From Pseudovirgaria hyperparasitica (Eukaryota > Ascomycota > Dothideomycetes > Acrospermales > Acrospermaceae): a stretch of 64,000 nucleotides of DNA. Shown piece by piece: positions 10,413 through 20,550 of the stretch (position 1 is its first letter; each line of letters starts with the position of its first letter). The notes beneath the pieces were generated by a model, which ran no database searches, was not told the origin of the DNA, and saw nothing but the letters and a program-made list of their open reading frames with translations. Location: assembly GCF_010093815.1 (NCBI RefSeq), contig NW_022985561.1:500045-564044 (forward strand), given 5' to 3'. The position numbers and the translations under genes were made by a program.

Positions 10413-12938
10413 CTACTTCAGCCGTTCTCTTCCTAGCGCACCAAGTACGATCCCGAGAAACCAAGCGACGCATACGACGCCGTAGATATGATCTCTGACC
10501 CATATTTGCCATTCAGGACGCTCATAAAAGCTCATTAGAAGCCATGCTACCACAATGCGGCCTGCACGCAGCAGCCTAGGCTGCGCGACGACAAGTATGC
10601 CGTCTCGTAGAAGCGTAACCCATAAGACATCGATCAACCCTTCTCTCCAGGTCATGCTTGTTTGAGAGAAGGCCATGACGTATGTGAAAAAGCTTGTAAG
10701 CTCCCATTGTCGGTACATGATGCTGGTGCCGAATGAGGCACGAATGTGTTTGTAGAGCGGGTCCACGCCAGCAAGGGCTTTTGGTGTAGTATTCCACATT
10801 CGATAATAGATTCGAGTCGTATTATTGTTGTTTATGTGTGCTGCCAGTAAAGGTGCACTAATGTAGACCAAACAACTTCGAAACCAAACCAGAGGAGTGC
10901 GACCCACGGGTAGGTTGAAGATGCCATAGAGATTGACCATTGACGTTATAGAATAGTTGAAATTCGAGGAGATGAATGAGTCCCAGATGGTGTCGTTCAT
11001 GAGGATATTGGAAATGTCCCAGCCAAAGATTACCAGGAAGCAGCCATGCATGAGAGGGACCAAAAGAGTATACCATATGTACGGCCATAATGTGCTGCAA
11101 TCTATGGTGTCCACTTTGGCCACCCAGAATGACTCGCTAAGTACATCGTCCTTATTGAGGGTGACCCTGAATGCCAATTTATTGTTGGCCCATACGAATT
11201 TTGTCAATGGAAGACTGTGTATTAAAGGATCTTCTTTGAAGCGAATCATGGTAGCACCAGCCGCATTTTCGTGGCCTGTATCCGGAGGTTCCCCTTGATG
11301 TTGCAACATTTGGGTGTCTCTGTCATCACATGCATGCGCAGCGATACGCACGGCAGGAAGAATCTGATAATTGCCATCCATAGATGCTTCAATCCCGTGA
11401 ACATCAGCAAAAGTCTGGCGCGTATCTGGACCATATTTAAACATAACATGTACATCATATGTGGATGCTACGTTATTTCTATCGATGTGAGGGACCCTCA
11501 AATGTGCATCCATACGTAGGGCTCTGCGATCACCCGGATCCGAAACAGGTTGACAGAATTTCAGTTCTTTGTTCCAAAATGCTTGCGGGTATGCTGAGTG
11601 AATCCAAGCCTCCGGAGGTGGCGTACCTGATTGTGACTGATGACGTCTTGTCCACGAAGGTAGCTCAAGGCGTAATTTTGTGTGTCGCATAGGTTTCGTA
11701 GCCCCAATTAGCTGTTCAACTTGTCCAAGAGCTGGCGCTAGATCTGCCTCTCGTCGAATTACGATTTTGCGCCGGGGAGGCTTTTCCACTTTCTCCTTCT
11801 TTCGGAACTCGGACCAATCAACTTCAGTACAGCGGCCTTCAGGGGTAGGAACAACACAATATTCCTCTGGACCGGATGGTTGAAGATTCAAAAGGAATAC
11901 TGAAAAAGGACTGTTGACCGACCGACAGTCCAGAAGGACCCTATAACGGTCATGCGCTTTGGTCTCCTGCCAAAAGTCAAACGTGCGGTAACCGGGAAGA
12001 TCTATCTCTAGCCCACGGTTACTCATATAGAACGCCGTAGGTGCTGAAGACGTATTTCGGATGATGTGTCCTCTGCCTTCAAAGTGGTCTGGCGATGGAG
12101 CCAGGAGTAAAGCTATACCACTTCCTGGGTATCCCAGAAGTCCCTGTCCACCTGCTTGCAGCGAGGGCGACGCGTCGTTCCACGCAAACAATGATTGGTC
12201 GTCTGAATACTTGATAATTTCCTCCTGGAGACGGACAAAAGCGTTCTTACCACCCTCACCATAATGTGTCGGCATCGTGATTCCAAAGATTCCAAACAAA
12301 GAGTACGCTCGATCTTCTGGGCGAGAAGTACACCTGCCAGCTGCCCACGACATTCTCTTGGCTACACTGTACGCAGAAAGATTATTTGGGCCATCACGCA
12401 GGACTTCCTCGTCTATACTTGTTACCCGAGAAAGATCACAGGCAGAGTCTGCACGTGTGCTCAGCAGGTCCCATGTAGCATCGAAGAAGATGACTGATTT
12501 CGGAGCAATGAGCTCCTGTAGTGTCCAGCCCCGAGTGGACCAGCGGGCTTTTGAGAAGTCTATCTGACTAGGCGTTGCCGTCTTGAAAACGTCTTCGAGA
12601 TAGACGTAACAGACGGTTGCTTTGGCGTACCACTCGAACATGGAGTTGATCGAAGTGGTCAGTTCGGTAGGATTCTTCTGGTCGATGCAGCATGTGTCGA
12701 TCCAGACGTACTCGAGCCCATCACGTACGGCTTGAGCGACGGTGTTGCTGACCTTACTCCATCCTCGTCGACCTTTGAGGAGAGCATTTTCCTCATCACT
12801 GCGCAGAGCTATATCACGTATATCTGGATAGTAGACTTCTTCGCTTGCTTCTTGGATCCATGTGTGTGATAGAATTGCATACTTTCGATCAGGTGTCCCG
12901 TCCTCGAATAGCCAGTCCTTAACGCGCAAAAGTCTCAT
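10413..12938 (-). CDS. HET-domain protein with polytopic membrane C terminus
   Basis: Intronless frame of 841 residues with an ATG at 12938. HET-domain proteins trigger cell death when genetically different fungal cells fuse (heterokaryon incompatibility). The HET domain lies at about residues 18-180: KYAILSHTWI, VYYPDI, LEYVWIDTCCIDQKN, SINSMFEWYAKATVCYVYL and WSTRGWTLQELIAP are the classical blocks. The downstream motif found in HET-E/HET-D relatives follows (RPEDRAYSLFGIFGITMPTHYGEG). Residues 270-600 show no repeat such as WD40 or ankyrin. From about residue 620 several hydrophobic segments suggest four or more membrane spans (around 625-655, 695-715, 765-800 and 815-835). A HET domain fused to a polytopic membrane region is less usual than the soluble NLR-like versions. 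The allelic partner is unknown. Confidence 0.9.
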   Translation of the reverse strand: MRLLRVKDWLFEDGTPDRKYAILSHTWIQEASEEVYYPDIRDIALRSDEENALLKGRRGWSKVSNTVAQAVRDGLEYVWIDTCCIDQKNPTELTTSINSMFEWYAKATVCYVYLEDVFKTATPSQIDFSKARWSTRGWTLQELIAPKSVIFFDATWDLLSTRADSACDLSRVTSIDEEVLRDGPNNLSAYSVAKRMSWAAGRCTSRPEDRAYSLFGIFGITMPTHYGEGGKNAFVRLQEEIIKYSDDQSLFAWNDASPSLQAGGQGLLGYPGSGIALLLAPSPDHFEGRGHIIRNTSSAPTAFYMSNRGLEIDLPGYRTFDFWQETKAHDRYRVLLDCRSVNSPFSVFLLNLQPSGPEEYCVVPTPEGRCTEVDWSEFRKKEKVEKPPRRKIVIRREADLAPALGQVEQLIGATKPMRHTKLRLELPSWTRRHQSQSGTPPPEAWIHSAYPQAFWNKELKFCQPVSDPGDRRALRMDAHLRVPHIDRNNVASTYDVHVMFKYGPDTRQTFADVHGIEASMDGNYQILPAVRIAAHACDDRDTQMLQHQGEPPDTGHENAAGATMIRFKEDPLIHSLPLTKFVWANNKLAFRVTLNKDDVLSESFWVAKVDTIDCSTLWPYIWYTLLVPLMHGCFLVIFGWDISNILMNDTIWDSFISSNFNYSITSMVNLYGIFNLPVGRTPLVWFRSCLVYISAPLLAAHINNNNTTRIYYRMWNTTPKALAGVDPLYKHIRASFGTSIMYRQWELTSFFTYVMAFSQTSMTWREGLIDVLWVTLLRDGILVVAQPRLLRAGRIVVAWLLMSFYERPEWQIWVRDHIYGVVCVAWFLGIVLGALGRERLK

Positions 12939-13330
12939 ATTTGACTTGGAGACTTTCCGTGAGAGGAAAGCTAGCCGCGCCAGACGGCTTGCAGTGACCT
13001 TTCACGTTATATCTATACAAGAATTTCAAAGGGCCATGGCACATAGCGGGCAGAGTCTAGACCTTCGTTCAAGTCGAGATTGGCTCCTCGTGACAGCCAT
13101 AGGCTACTTGAGCAAGCCACAGCACCGACTTCTTCAGCCGCACGCTCATGTTGTGCATGGAGTGCTCGAGGGCTTCCAGAAGGGTTCCACCTGAGTGACC
13201 TACCTAAGAGACCTTTGCTGACTAAAACTTGCTAAGCCACTGACCTGACAGACGATCTCGACCTAATTACCGCGAAAAAGTATCGCCTGAATATGACACC
13301 CCAAAACAATGTAGGCGCAGTGAGGTAAAG
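12939..13330. promoter_or_regulatory. Divergent promoter region HET gene / coiled-coil gene
   Basis: These 392 nt lie between two start codons in opposite directions. No specific motif recognised. Confidence 0.5.
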
Positions 13331-14116
13331 ATGACTGATCAAGCGGATCTACAAGTGTATGAGCAGCTACTGCAATCGTATGAATAGCCAAAGCTAAACA
13401 TTTTCAGCGTTGGACGCGACGCCCTGCGCTCCGCCGAATCCTCTCGATCGCCGTCTCCAGATCACGATAATTGTGCAACCAACACGTTTCGAGAACTCTT
13501 GAATAAGCGATTCGGTGCCATAGAAGATATAGAAATTCTAGATACACCTCCTGCATTCTCAGCGGTAGACGTTGGTGATGACATCGAAGACACTGAATTA
13601 CGCTTGTTCGCATCGCAAAGTGCACCTACGAAAATTGATCTCCGCTCCCCCTCACCACCAGGTGGGGAACCAGGGTTCGTACAACCCGAAAGGCCTTTGA
13701 GTTACTATCTTGCAGAGTCACCGTCGGCACAAGACCAAATAAGGCTGGCTCTAGCAGCTGTGTCTGGAGAGGAAGTTCTCGATCGCTCACATGCGAGATG
13801 GGCGGGTTGCGCGCTGCCCTGGAGGGTCCACACTGTAATCCCCGAAACTATACTTGGTACCAAAATACATATGAGTGAATTGCAGAGGAGGAGACGTCCA
13901 TCCAAGAAGGCTCGCATTGCGCTTCGTGCAAAACAAAAGGCGAAACTAATGAAGGAAGAGGAAGCTAAGAGAGCAGCGCAAGAGAAAGAACAATATTTAA
14001 GGGAGAAGAAGAGCGCGGAAAATAGAAAGAAACAATTGAAGAAGCGTGCAAAAGAGAGAGCGAAGAAAGCCGAGACTGGGATCGCTGCACGAGATATATC
14101 AATGTCAGCAGATTGA
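13331..14116 (+). CDS. Basic coiled-coil fungal protein (DUF2011-like)
   Basis: Two exons: 13331-13356 and 13408-14116, about 244 residues. The spliced start is MTDQADLQV-VGRDALRSAESS, with donor GTATGA and acceptor TTTCAG. The N-terminal half is acidic and Pro/Ser-rich (RSPSPDHD, RSPSPPGGEPGF). A short conserved-looking core follows (RARWAGCALPWRV type, around residue 150), then a strongly basic helical tail rich in Lys/Arg/Glu (RRRRPSKKARIALRAKQKAK onward) that probably forms a coiled coil and nuclear signal. The layout resembles the fungal DUF2011 family of unknown, probably nuclear, function. That family call is from memory of its basic RPSKKARI-type block and is only moderately secure. 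Confidence 0.7.
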
Positions 14117-14955
14117 AGTTCTACTCTCAATGTGGTCGACGACCTCGACTCTACCTAGAGATGATATCCGCTCCGACGAGGTGATTAAATGCGGTCGAAT
14201 TCTTAACTTGAATTACCAGGGCCCAATTTCATCCCGCTTGATTTCCATCCACCGTCAGGAGGTGGCCAGAATCATCGCATGTGAGCTTTGATAACATGGT
14301 CAGAATAGTGGCACCCGCCTCCTGATTTGTGGCACACTTTACTTTCACGTCTACGTATTGGTACACAACACTATTGTAGTGCGCTCTCCCGGCCTTTCTT
14401 CGTGCACATAAGCTCGTAAGGAGAACCAGCTCAATTCAACTAAGAGTCATTGAGACAACGTTATCACTGAAAAGATTGTCATATGCGAGGCAATCTGCCA
14501 AGTGATAGTCGCCGAGCTTCTGAATAGGAAAATCTCTATTGAAGGTGTGTTTTCGTCTCGTTTAGGCTACTCGATACATACCATGGAGTCTTTCGCATTG
14601 TTCACAAAATTCACGCAATGAAATCCCTGTTCACTTCGTCTCCGTGAATACGGTTTCACCTCCTAACTCACACGAGTTCTCAATAGGGCATCATGTCAAT
14701 GGAAATTATATAGAATTGAGCTGTGGTGAATAGCGTAGGCCTCTTGCTTGCATATAAATACAGCTTCACCCTGCCTCTACACAAGTTTTTCTTCTTTGTC
14801 TACAAACCTGATCCGCTGCTGTCAAACATCAACTTTCATCTCGCAAGCTTGCACTTTTTCACACTTCTTGCCTTCATCAAGTCGACATCTCTCATATCCA
14901 ACGCGCCGAATCGTCAGAACAAACAATCAGCAAGATCAAATCCTTCACTACCATC
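14117..14955. other. Gene-free stretch with promoter of next gene
   Basis: About 840 nt. The last 200 nt before 14956 are pyrimidine-rich, as in fungal promoters and leaders, and contain a TATAAATA element at about 14753. The rest shows nothing I recognise. Confidence 0.5.
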
Positions 14956-15915
14956 ATGTTCCCAGCACGAATCTCCCAGTTGGCCCTCTTCATTGCCTCC
15001 GCCACTGCCCTCTTCAAGCAGTGGTGCATGGCCTACCGGTACCCCCGGACGGTCTCATATGCCGATCTCTGTGAGGATACCTGCGTGGTCGTCAGCCAGA
15101 TCCTCCACCACTTCTTCACCGCCGCCGCCGGCTTCAGTATCGAGGCCAAGGGAAACCTTGAGCACCCCGTCCGGGTACGCCTCACCAAAAAGCACAAGAA
15201 AACGACCATTCCCGCCGACCAGATCTACGAATACCACATCAAGCACTACAACCCCTCTCTCGTTGCGCCGTCCTGGGCTGGTCCCAGCGACATTTCCTCC
15301 TTCTGGGCCCTGGTGCTCGCCATTGCCTCCCCGCCGCAAGTGCGCGCTCTGTGGTGCCCCGACACCACCGACAACGAGCTGCACGCGTATACCAAGCGCG
15401 TCATGACAGAGGAGGGAGTACGGGCTGGTCCCGTACTCATCATCAACAACGACAAGATGGAGTTCTTCTGGTTTTCTGCTGGCGCCAGTGGCGCATACTG
15501 CTGGCTCGACCGCACCAGCTTCGGCGTCCCGGTGGATCCGTCGGTGCAGCTGGCTCCCGGCCGCCTCGGCCATGTGGAACTCTTGATGCGCGGCTTGCTC
15601 AAGCAGGAGACATGGTTGGGTGTCGGTCGGGGGTTCAGTGGGGTGAGGGTGGGGGAGAAGGGTAGGGTGGGGACGAGGAGTCTGGATGTCAGATGTCCTC
15701 ATCCGGAGAGGACGTGGGCTTTGGAGGTTGGGGGTGAGGAGAGAAGGGGTGAGGCGGTGCTGGAGAGCCCGCCGATGAGCCCGCTGACGGAGGTGGGGGA
15801 GGAGTTGGTGGAAGAGAGGCGTGGTGAAGAGGGGGGGAGGAAGAGGAAGAGAGAGGTGGAAGTGGATGGAGGCCCCGATGGGGAGAGGGCGGCGAAGAGG
15901 GTGAGGTGGGAGTGA
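14956..15915 (+). CDS. Unrecognised protein, hydrophobic N terminus, basic tail
   Basis: Single-exon frame of 319 residues with ATG in a good context. The first 20 residues (MFPARISQLALFIASATALF) resemble a signal peptide or anchor. The middle, about residues 25-215, is a well-mixed globular sequence with several Trp and Cys residues (PSWAGPSDISSFWALV, RALWCPDTTDNE, NDKMEFFWFSAG, YCWLDRTSFGVP). The last 100 residues are low-complexity Glu/Gly/Arg and end with two basic clusters (GRKRKREVEV, AAKRVRW) that look like a nuclear signal. Codons switch abruptly from C-ending to G-ending near 15610. I do not recognise the family. A signal-like start and nuclear-like tail are contradictory, so one of them is probably incidental. 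Confidence 0.72.
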   Translation: MFPARISQLALFIASATALFKQWCMAYRYPRTVSYADLCEDTCVVVSQILHHFFTAAAGFSIEAKGNLEHPVRVRLTKKHKKTTIPADQIYEYHIKHYNPSLVAPSWAGPSDISSFWALVLAIASPPQVRALWCPDTTDNELHAYTKRVMTEEGVRAGPVLIINNDKMEFFWFSAGASGAYCWLDRTSFGVPVDPSVQLAPGRLGHVELLMRGLLKQETWLGVGRGFSGVRVGEKGRVGTRSLDVRCPHPERTWALEVGGEERRGEAVLESPPMSPLTEVGEELVEERRGEEGGRKRKREVEVDGGPDGERAAKRVRWE

Positions 15916-16747
15916 AGGGGTGGGAGAGGTGGACTCTCTACCCCAGTGAGGGGGGTTCAGCGGTTGGTAACGAGAAAAGTTCTTTGATTTCGAATACCAC
16001 AATGATGATTCCTTCGCCAGCGCTGCTGGCTATACCCAAAATTAAGGTCTCAACCTTGTGTCTTAGTGATTATGTTTTGATCATGGTCTTCGAGTCTAAG
16101 CTATCATCTTCCTTTACTACTAATCATGTTAGGTTAAGATAACTAAAGGATTGACTAGACTACTCAACGTACTATGACATCCTTTGACTAGCAGTATCAT
16201 GGAAACGACACCCAGCACATTATCGCATATTTCCATGAACTGGATATAGCCTGAAAATAACTAGAGAATGTAGCTTTCACAAATTGTTATCACTATACAT
16301 ACCTTATGGTTGACGCGGCATCAAGGCCTTTTACGGTCATATCTTAGTCAATTGACTGTCGAAATCATGTTATATTTCATACTTTGAGCGTTCTAACCTC
16401 CTGGCTATGTTATGAAATAGAGTGTCAATGTTTTTAGGTGTCGTTCTCCCTTGCGAAACAGTCCGTGGGAAGAAACTCCACTACGGGACTGCGGGATTTT
16501 GTTCTGTTGGCTACCTGCCAGATATAGCTTCTAGCACATACTTTACGAAGATTCACTCCATGTTAGCTCCAAGATGATGTGCTCAAGCATCGAATTTTGA
16601 TAACATCATGTCTCCTCAAATAGTATCGAAACTCCTAAAGCTAGCTTTAGGTCTGAGCTAGCAGACGTTCCTCGTCCATTTTGAATATCTGTTTGTCTGA
16701 AACTTTGACCAGCACAGCTTTCAGCAGACAGAGAATGTCATACAGCA
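15916..16747. other. Gene-free convergent spacer
   Basis: About 830 AT-leaning nucleotides between two convergent genes. It should hold both polyadenylation regions. No repeat or RNA gene seen. Confidence 0.5.
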
Positions 16748-17776
16748 TCACTCCTCCTCCTCCTCTGCTACTGATGGCGGCGATCCTTCCGAGAGATCAA
16801 GAGACTCTGGTGTGCTACTAAGCGAGCTCACCTTGTCAGAATTTGCATCTTTACCGGAGTCAAGTTTCGCTTCCAGGAGGCGGATGGTGTTCATCTTCCT
16901 ATCTGGATAGTAGCCACGCCACTCATAGGCAACAATAAGTTCGTAGCATAGACGAGATCGTGGACCAAGTGTGTTGTTCATCGGTTCCGCCATAATGTTC
17001 ATGTGATGGGTGTCTCGATCAAACTCTTCGTCTGGGTTCCAGTACACGAGGTCCGCCAGTACAGACCCGCGATGGAAATGAGTAGCCATGCGGTTCCAGC
17101 CGGGGAGTTCTGCCGGGCTCCTCTCTGCGTTTATCCCGCTCAGAAGATTCATAATTCCGCGATCCAAAGCCGCCCATGCGCCATCGATCTTGCTGAATAG
17201 AGAAACATCTGGGTATTTGTAAAATGGTGAAGCCTTGTCATAGTTAATGTCATCATCGCCATCTCTCCCATGGAGATAATTTTCTAGTAAGGTGTGAGGT
17301 AGGGCTTCCGCTGATATATAAGAAAGCTTACCAGCATTGATATCTTGCAGTAGACAGACAACAGCATACCATATGAAGATAAGCTGCTCTATTTCGGTAC
17401 CATCTCCCAGAAGATCGCTACCCCGCGCACGCATCTTTGTCAGAATGGTCTGCAATCTCTCATGGAGAAACCCCTCGTCCTGACCGTTCGGTAGGAGACA
17501 AGTGCGGACCGTATCCCATTGCGCGTTGATCTCTCGCTGTAGGGGTATGTCGTCAGGATTGGAGAGTGGCATATGATACTGTCCAAACTCGTCCTCTTCC
17601 TCCTGTATGCGATTGATTTTCTGGATCTTGTCAGGCTGGGTTTTGTTGGTAAGTCTCTCAATCAAATTTGCGATCGTTTCTTCGAGAACGTCGAGGGACG
17701 CCGACGTCCACTCACTGTGCCTTTCCTCTGAAGGCATCAGCCACTCAGGCGGTGTGGATGAGCTTCTGTCTGACAT
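16748..17776 (-). CDS. Unrecognised acidic protein
   Basis: Single-exon frame of 342 residues starting MSDRSSSTPPEWLMP. It is acidic throughout and ends in five Glu after a Ser/Pro-rich linker (LSEGSPPSVAEEEEE). There is a helical N-terminal part (residues 25-60) and a globular middle with WYAVVCLLQDINAG, KIDGAWAALDRGIMNLL and LCYELIVAYEWRGYYPDRK. No signal peptide or membrane span. I recognise no domain. Even codon composition and the absence of low complexity in the middle support a real gene rather than a chance frame. Confidence 0.7.
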   Translation of the reverse strand: MSDRSSSTPPEWLMPSEERHSEWTSASLDVLEETIANLIERLTNKTQPDKIQKINRIQEEEDEFGQYHMPLSNPDDIPLQREINAQWDTVRTCLLPNGQDEGFLHERLQTILTKMRARGSDLLGDGTEIEQLIFIWYAVVCLLQDINAGKLSYISAEALPHTLLENYLHGRDGDDDINYDKASPFYKYPDVSLFSKIDGAWAALDRGIMNLLSGINAERSPAELPGWNRMATHFHRGSVLADLVYWNPDEEFDRDTHHMNIMAEPMNNTLGPRSRLCYELIVAYEWRGYYPDRKMNTIRLLEAKLDSGKDANSDKVSSLSSTPESLDLSEGSPPSVAEEEEE

Positions 17777-19180
17777 GGTCCAGGCAGGAAGAGATACGAA
17801 GATATGTAGAGTAGCTTGCTAATGTCGGCACAAACTGTTGAAGATGTTAAGGAGACTTGGGATCCAGCGGTATAGATCGTTCAACTCTTCTGACTGCATT
17901 ATATACTGATTCTAGCAGGTGTCATAATTTTGTGATCTTTTGTTAGATCATAGACCGTATCAACCGGTATCGGGAAGCTCTTCCATTCCAAGATAGCAGT
18001 ACAAGTATCGATCGTTCAATATCATCATATTCGATATTGCAACTCCTGCTCGAGAAGCATTCCTTAGGTGATGTCCAACGTTCAGTTCCAATGTGGACAA
18101 AGCTCTTAGCTTCTTCGTGTCACATTCCGGCTCTAGTGTGCTTCTGATGGATGGAATGTTAAAAAAAGTCGCCACATCGGATCAGGCTTGTGTGTCCGAC
18201 CGCTTTGTCCCTGAGATATACAATCGTGTTGAACAGCGTACCGCACAGGACCCAACATTCCTGACACATCCCAACAGCTTACTGCTGGCATTCTTGTGAA
18301 ACAACCTACTATTTCCCAGAGCTGCAGTCAGCGAATTCAAATATCAAGCGACAGCTCCAGTCTTCGCCCTGTAGATGAGAGAATTATGTTACGTTGTTGC
18401 CTAGAAAGCCACAGACTTTCGGAAGGGCCTCATACCACGTACTTAAAACTGGCTGAATCGCTCGCCACCCTTTGAGATCCTTTTGTCGTCATCATGCGCC
18501 ATAAGAAGGAATAAACTTGTCTGCGTAATTGTTAAGAGCGAGCGAAGCTTGGGCTAATCGCGATAGCTGATTGATAAGATAATCAATATTAATAAACGTT
18601 ACCTGGTAATAATTAGAAGTATTTAGTGTGCTTTCTTACTTACTAATATATTAATAAGATACTCCAATCATCAGAGCTTTTTCTGTCATCTATTTATCTT
18701 ATTAGGCATAAGCTATTTATTTAGAGAAGGGTCTACATAGCTGATCCGGCTAGCTTAGAGACCGAGTTTAACATGATTAGCTACGGTGAACTTCAAGGTG
18801 CTACTGGTCTTCTAGTGTTAGAGGCTCGGTCGGCAGCTGTGATCGGATAATTAATCTCCGCACGCTTTCAGACGGTCCGTTCCATAGTCGCGGGGTAATA
18901 TTAGAGCGAACGGCCTTGCCTCATTGGGACTTGGTACGGTAGTAACAGTAAGCCGCGGTGCAACAAGCTGGCCACTATTTCTGAGGCGCCTATGTTGGCT
19001 GGAAAATATGACCGGAGTCTTTGCATCAATAACATCAACCGAACATGCCTAGATCTGATGTCGGAAACACTCGTGTTTTCACATACTAGTTCGCCAGATG
19101 TACGAAGGTGTGTATACATTCAGAGCTTGTACAATGATAGCTGTAGTCTTAGGCACATTGATCTATAAACTTTTGTAATC
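17777..19180. other. Gene-free stretch with AT-rich island
   Basis: About 1.4 kb. A block around 18540-18730 is much richer in A and T than its surroundings (many TAAT and ATTA steps). It may be a decayed repeat, but I see no terminal repeats or coding remnant to name one. Confidence 0.4.
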
Positions 19181-20518
19181 TTAGAGAGCCCTGCAGTGCT
19201 CCCTCGCTCGCACTGACATCCTTTTGAACATGTCCATGAGTTGCTCAACTTGCCTCTGTAAATCCTTTGCATGCAATCCAACGGCGTGATAAAAGACTTC
19301 GCTCTTCGCCATAAAAGGCGATCCCTGCTCTGTAGTTAAGCTTTCACCACTATTTTGAGTGCCTCGTGTCGAGTTTGGAGATGCTGTCGATGAGCCGCCC
19401 CGCACTGTCGTGGCTCGTGCGTCGACAGGAATCTCCAGGAGGTCTTCCGTTTCCCCAAGTGATTCAAGGAGCAGAAGGGCTGCACTTTTAATCAACTCGC
19501 CGTGAGAGCAGAAACATACTTTATGCAGTTGGGCGAGGCGAAGTCCGCGATAAGAACGGGTTTCCGCAAGACGGTTAAGTGGTTGATTGAGGCTAGGATC
19601 TTGCGATAACGAAGTGACGAAATGGCGAAAAATGAATGTATATATTCGATAGAGCGTCACAAAACAGGACAGGACTAGCAGAATCGTTGGAGTGCTTAGT
19701 GCGGATATAGCACTTTCTTGAGATAGTATTCCCGTGGGCAAAAGGATACTTCGGAACAGCTGAGAGAAGTACAGAGCATCACCAACGGGGTATTCCAGCG
19801 CATCCTTTACTGGGAGTCGTGCAAGTTGCTGCTCGTATCGGTACATCTCGGCAAGAAGGTTGGTGAGATGCAGAAGAGGATCCACGCTTCCGTCTTGTTG
19901 CTCATTGTCGGTTGTAGATTCCAGATCAATTGAGTTCCCGTCCAATGGCCATGATTTCGGCGGAGAACCAACAGAGTCGCTTGTCTCTGCCCTCGCAGGG
20001 TCTTCAATAGGAGATTCGGCTGGCTGGGAACATTCTAACGATGAAGGGTCGCTGTCCATAAGCATTGACTCATTCCAGGAGTCTTGTGCCAATAGACCTC
20101 CTAAATTAGCTTCCCAATATGTTGACACAAGATCGGTGGAGCCTGGTGGCGCGGCGTATGCTTCGTCCGAGTTGAACAACTGCGCTGTCCCGTGAGTAGG
20201 TGTTGATGTGAATGATTGATAAGCCTCAAAACAATCTGGGCTGGGGTTCGGCGTCAATGCGAACACACTCGTTCCAGGAAGTGCCGTTTCTGTGGTCGAA
20301 TCCTTGCATCTTGAGATATCGCTGGATGATGCTCTTGAGCGTGCGGGCCGTGGTGCGCGCGAGCGAGGAATGAAGACACAGGATTCTGCAGTCTTGGCCT
20401 TGATGCATCGTTGACAAGGTGCGCCCGGCGTAGAGTCAGATGTAGGAAGACACCGGAGCTTTTGGCCCCTACAGCGCTCGCACGAGGCGCGAAGCCGAGT
20501 GTTGTCACCTATGGACAT
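19181..20518 (-). CDS. Zn2Cys6 transcription factor, probable cluster regulator
   Basis: Single-exon frame; from the Met at 20518 it encodes 445 residues. The Gal4-type binuclear zinc cluster is at residues 13-47: Cys13, Cys16, Cys23, Cys35, Cys38 and Cys47, read in SCERCRGQKLRCLP and PCQRCIKAKTAESC. The long loop between the third and fourth cysteines is like that of AflR-type regulators. A Ser/Pro/Arg linker follows, then an acidic middle and a C-terminal helical region (residues 230-330 and 400-440) similar in layout to AflR-family proteins. The open frame continues upstream to about 20704, but the zinc cluster is normally N-terminal, so I prefer the start at 20518. It points away from the megasynthase gene, 2.3 kb off, and is the only regulator in the window, so it may control that cluster. 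Confidence 0.88.
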   Translation of the reverse strand: MSIGDNTRLRASCERCRGQKLRCLPTSDSTPGAPCQRCIKAKTAESCVFIPRSRAPRPARSRASSSDISRCKDSTTETALPGTSVFALTPNPSPDCFEAYQSFTSTPTHGTAQLFNSDEAYAAPPGSTDLVSTYWEANLGGLLAQDSWNESMLMDSDPSSLECSQPAESPIEDPARAETSDSVGSPPKSWPLDGNSIDLESTTDNEQQDGSVDPLLHLTNLLAEMYRYEQQLARLPVKDALEYPVGDALYFSQLFRSILLPTGILSQESAISALSTPTILLVLSCFVTLYRIYTFIFRHFVTSLSQDPSLNQPLNRLAETRSYRGLRLAQLHKVCFCSHGELIKSAALLLLESLGETEDLLEIPVDARATTVRGGSSTASPNSTRGTQNSGESLTTEQGSPFMAKSEVFYHAVGLHAKDLQRQVEQLMDMFKRMSVRAREHCRAL

Positions 20519-20541
20519 TGCGTATCGTGATGTTGATTCTT

Positions 20542-20550
20542 CGGGTACCG
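20542..20550. promoter_or_regulatory. CGG-N3-CCG site upstream of regulator gene
   Basis: The sequence CGGGTACCG is an inverted pair of CGG triplets separated by three bases, a usual layout for Zn2Cys6 dimer binding. It lies 24 nt upstream of the preferred start of the Zn2Cys6 gene, so autoregulation is possible. If the longer open frame were used, it would instead be coding. Confidence 0.3.

Noticed and set aside
15055-16002. 315-residue frame on the minus strand
   Set aside because: It lies opposite the 14956-15915 gene, has a Pro/His-rich composition and starts in non-coding sequence, so it is a shadow frame.
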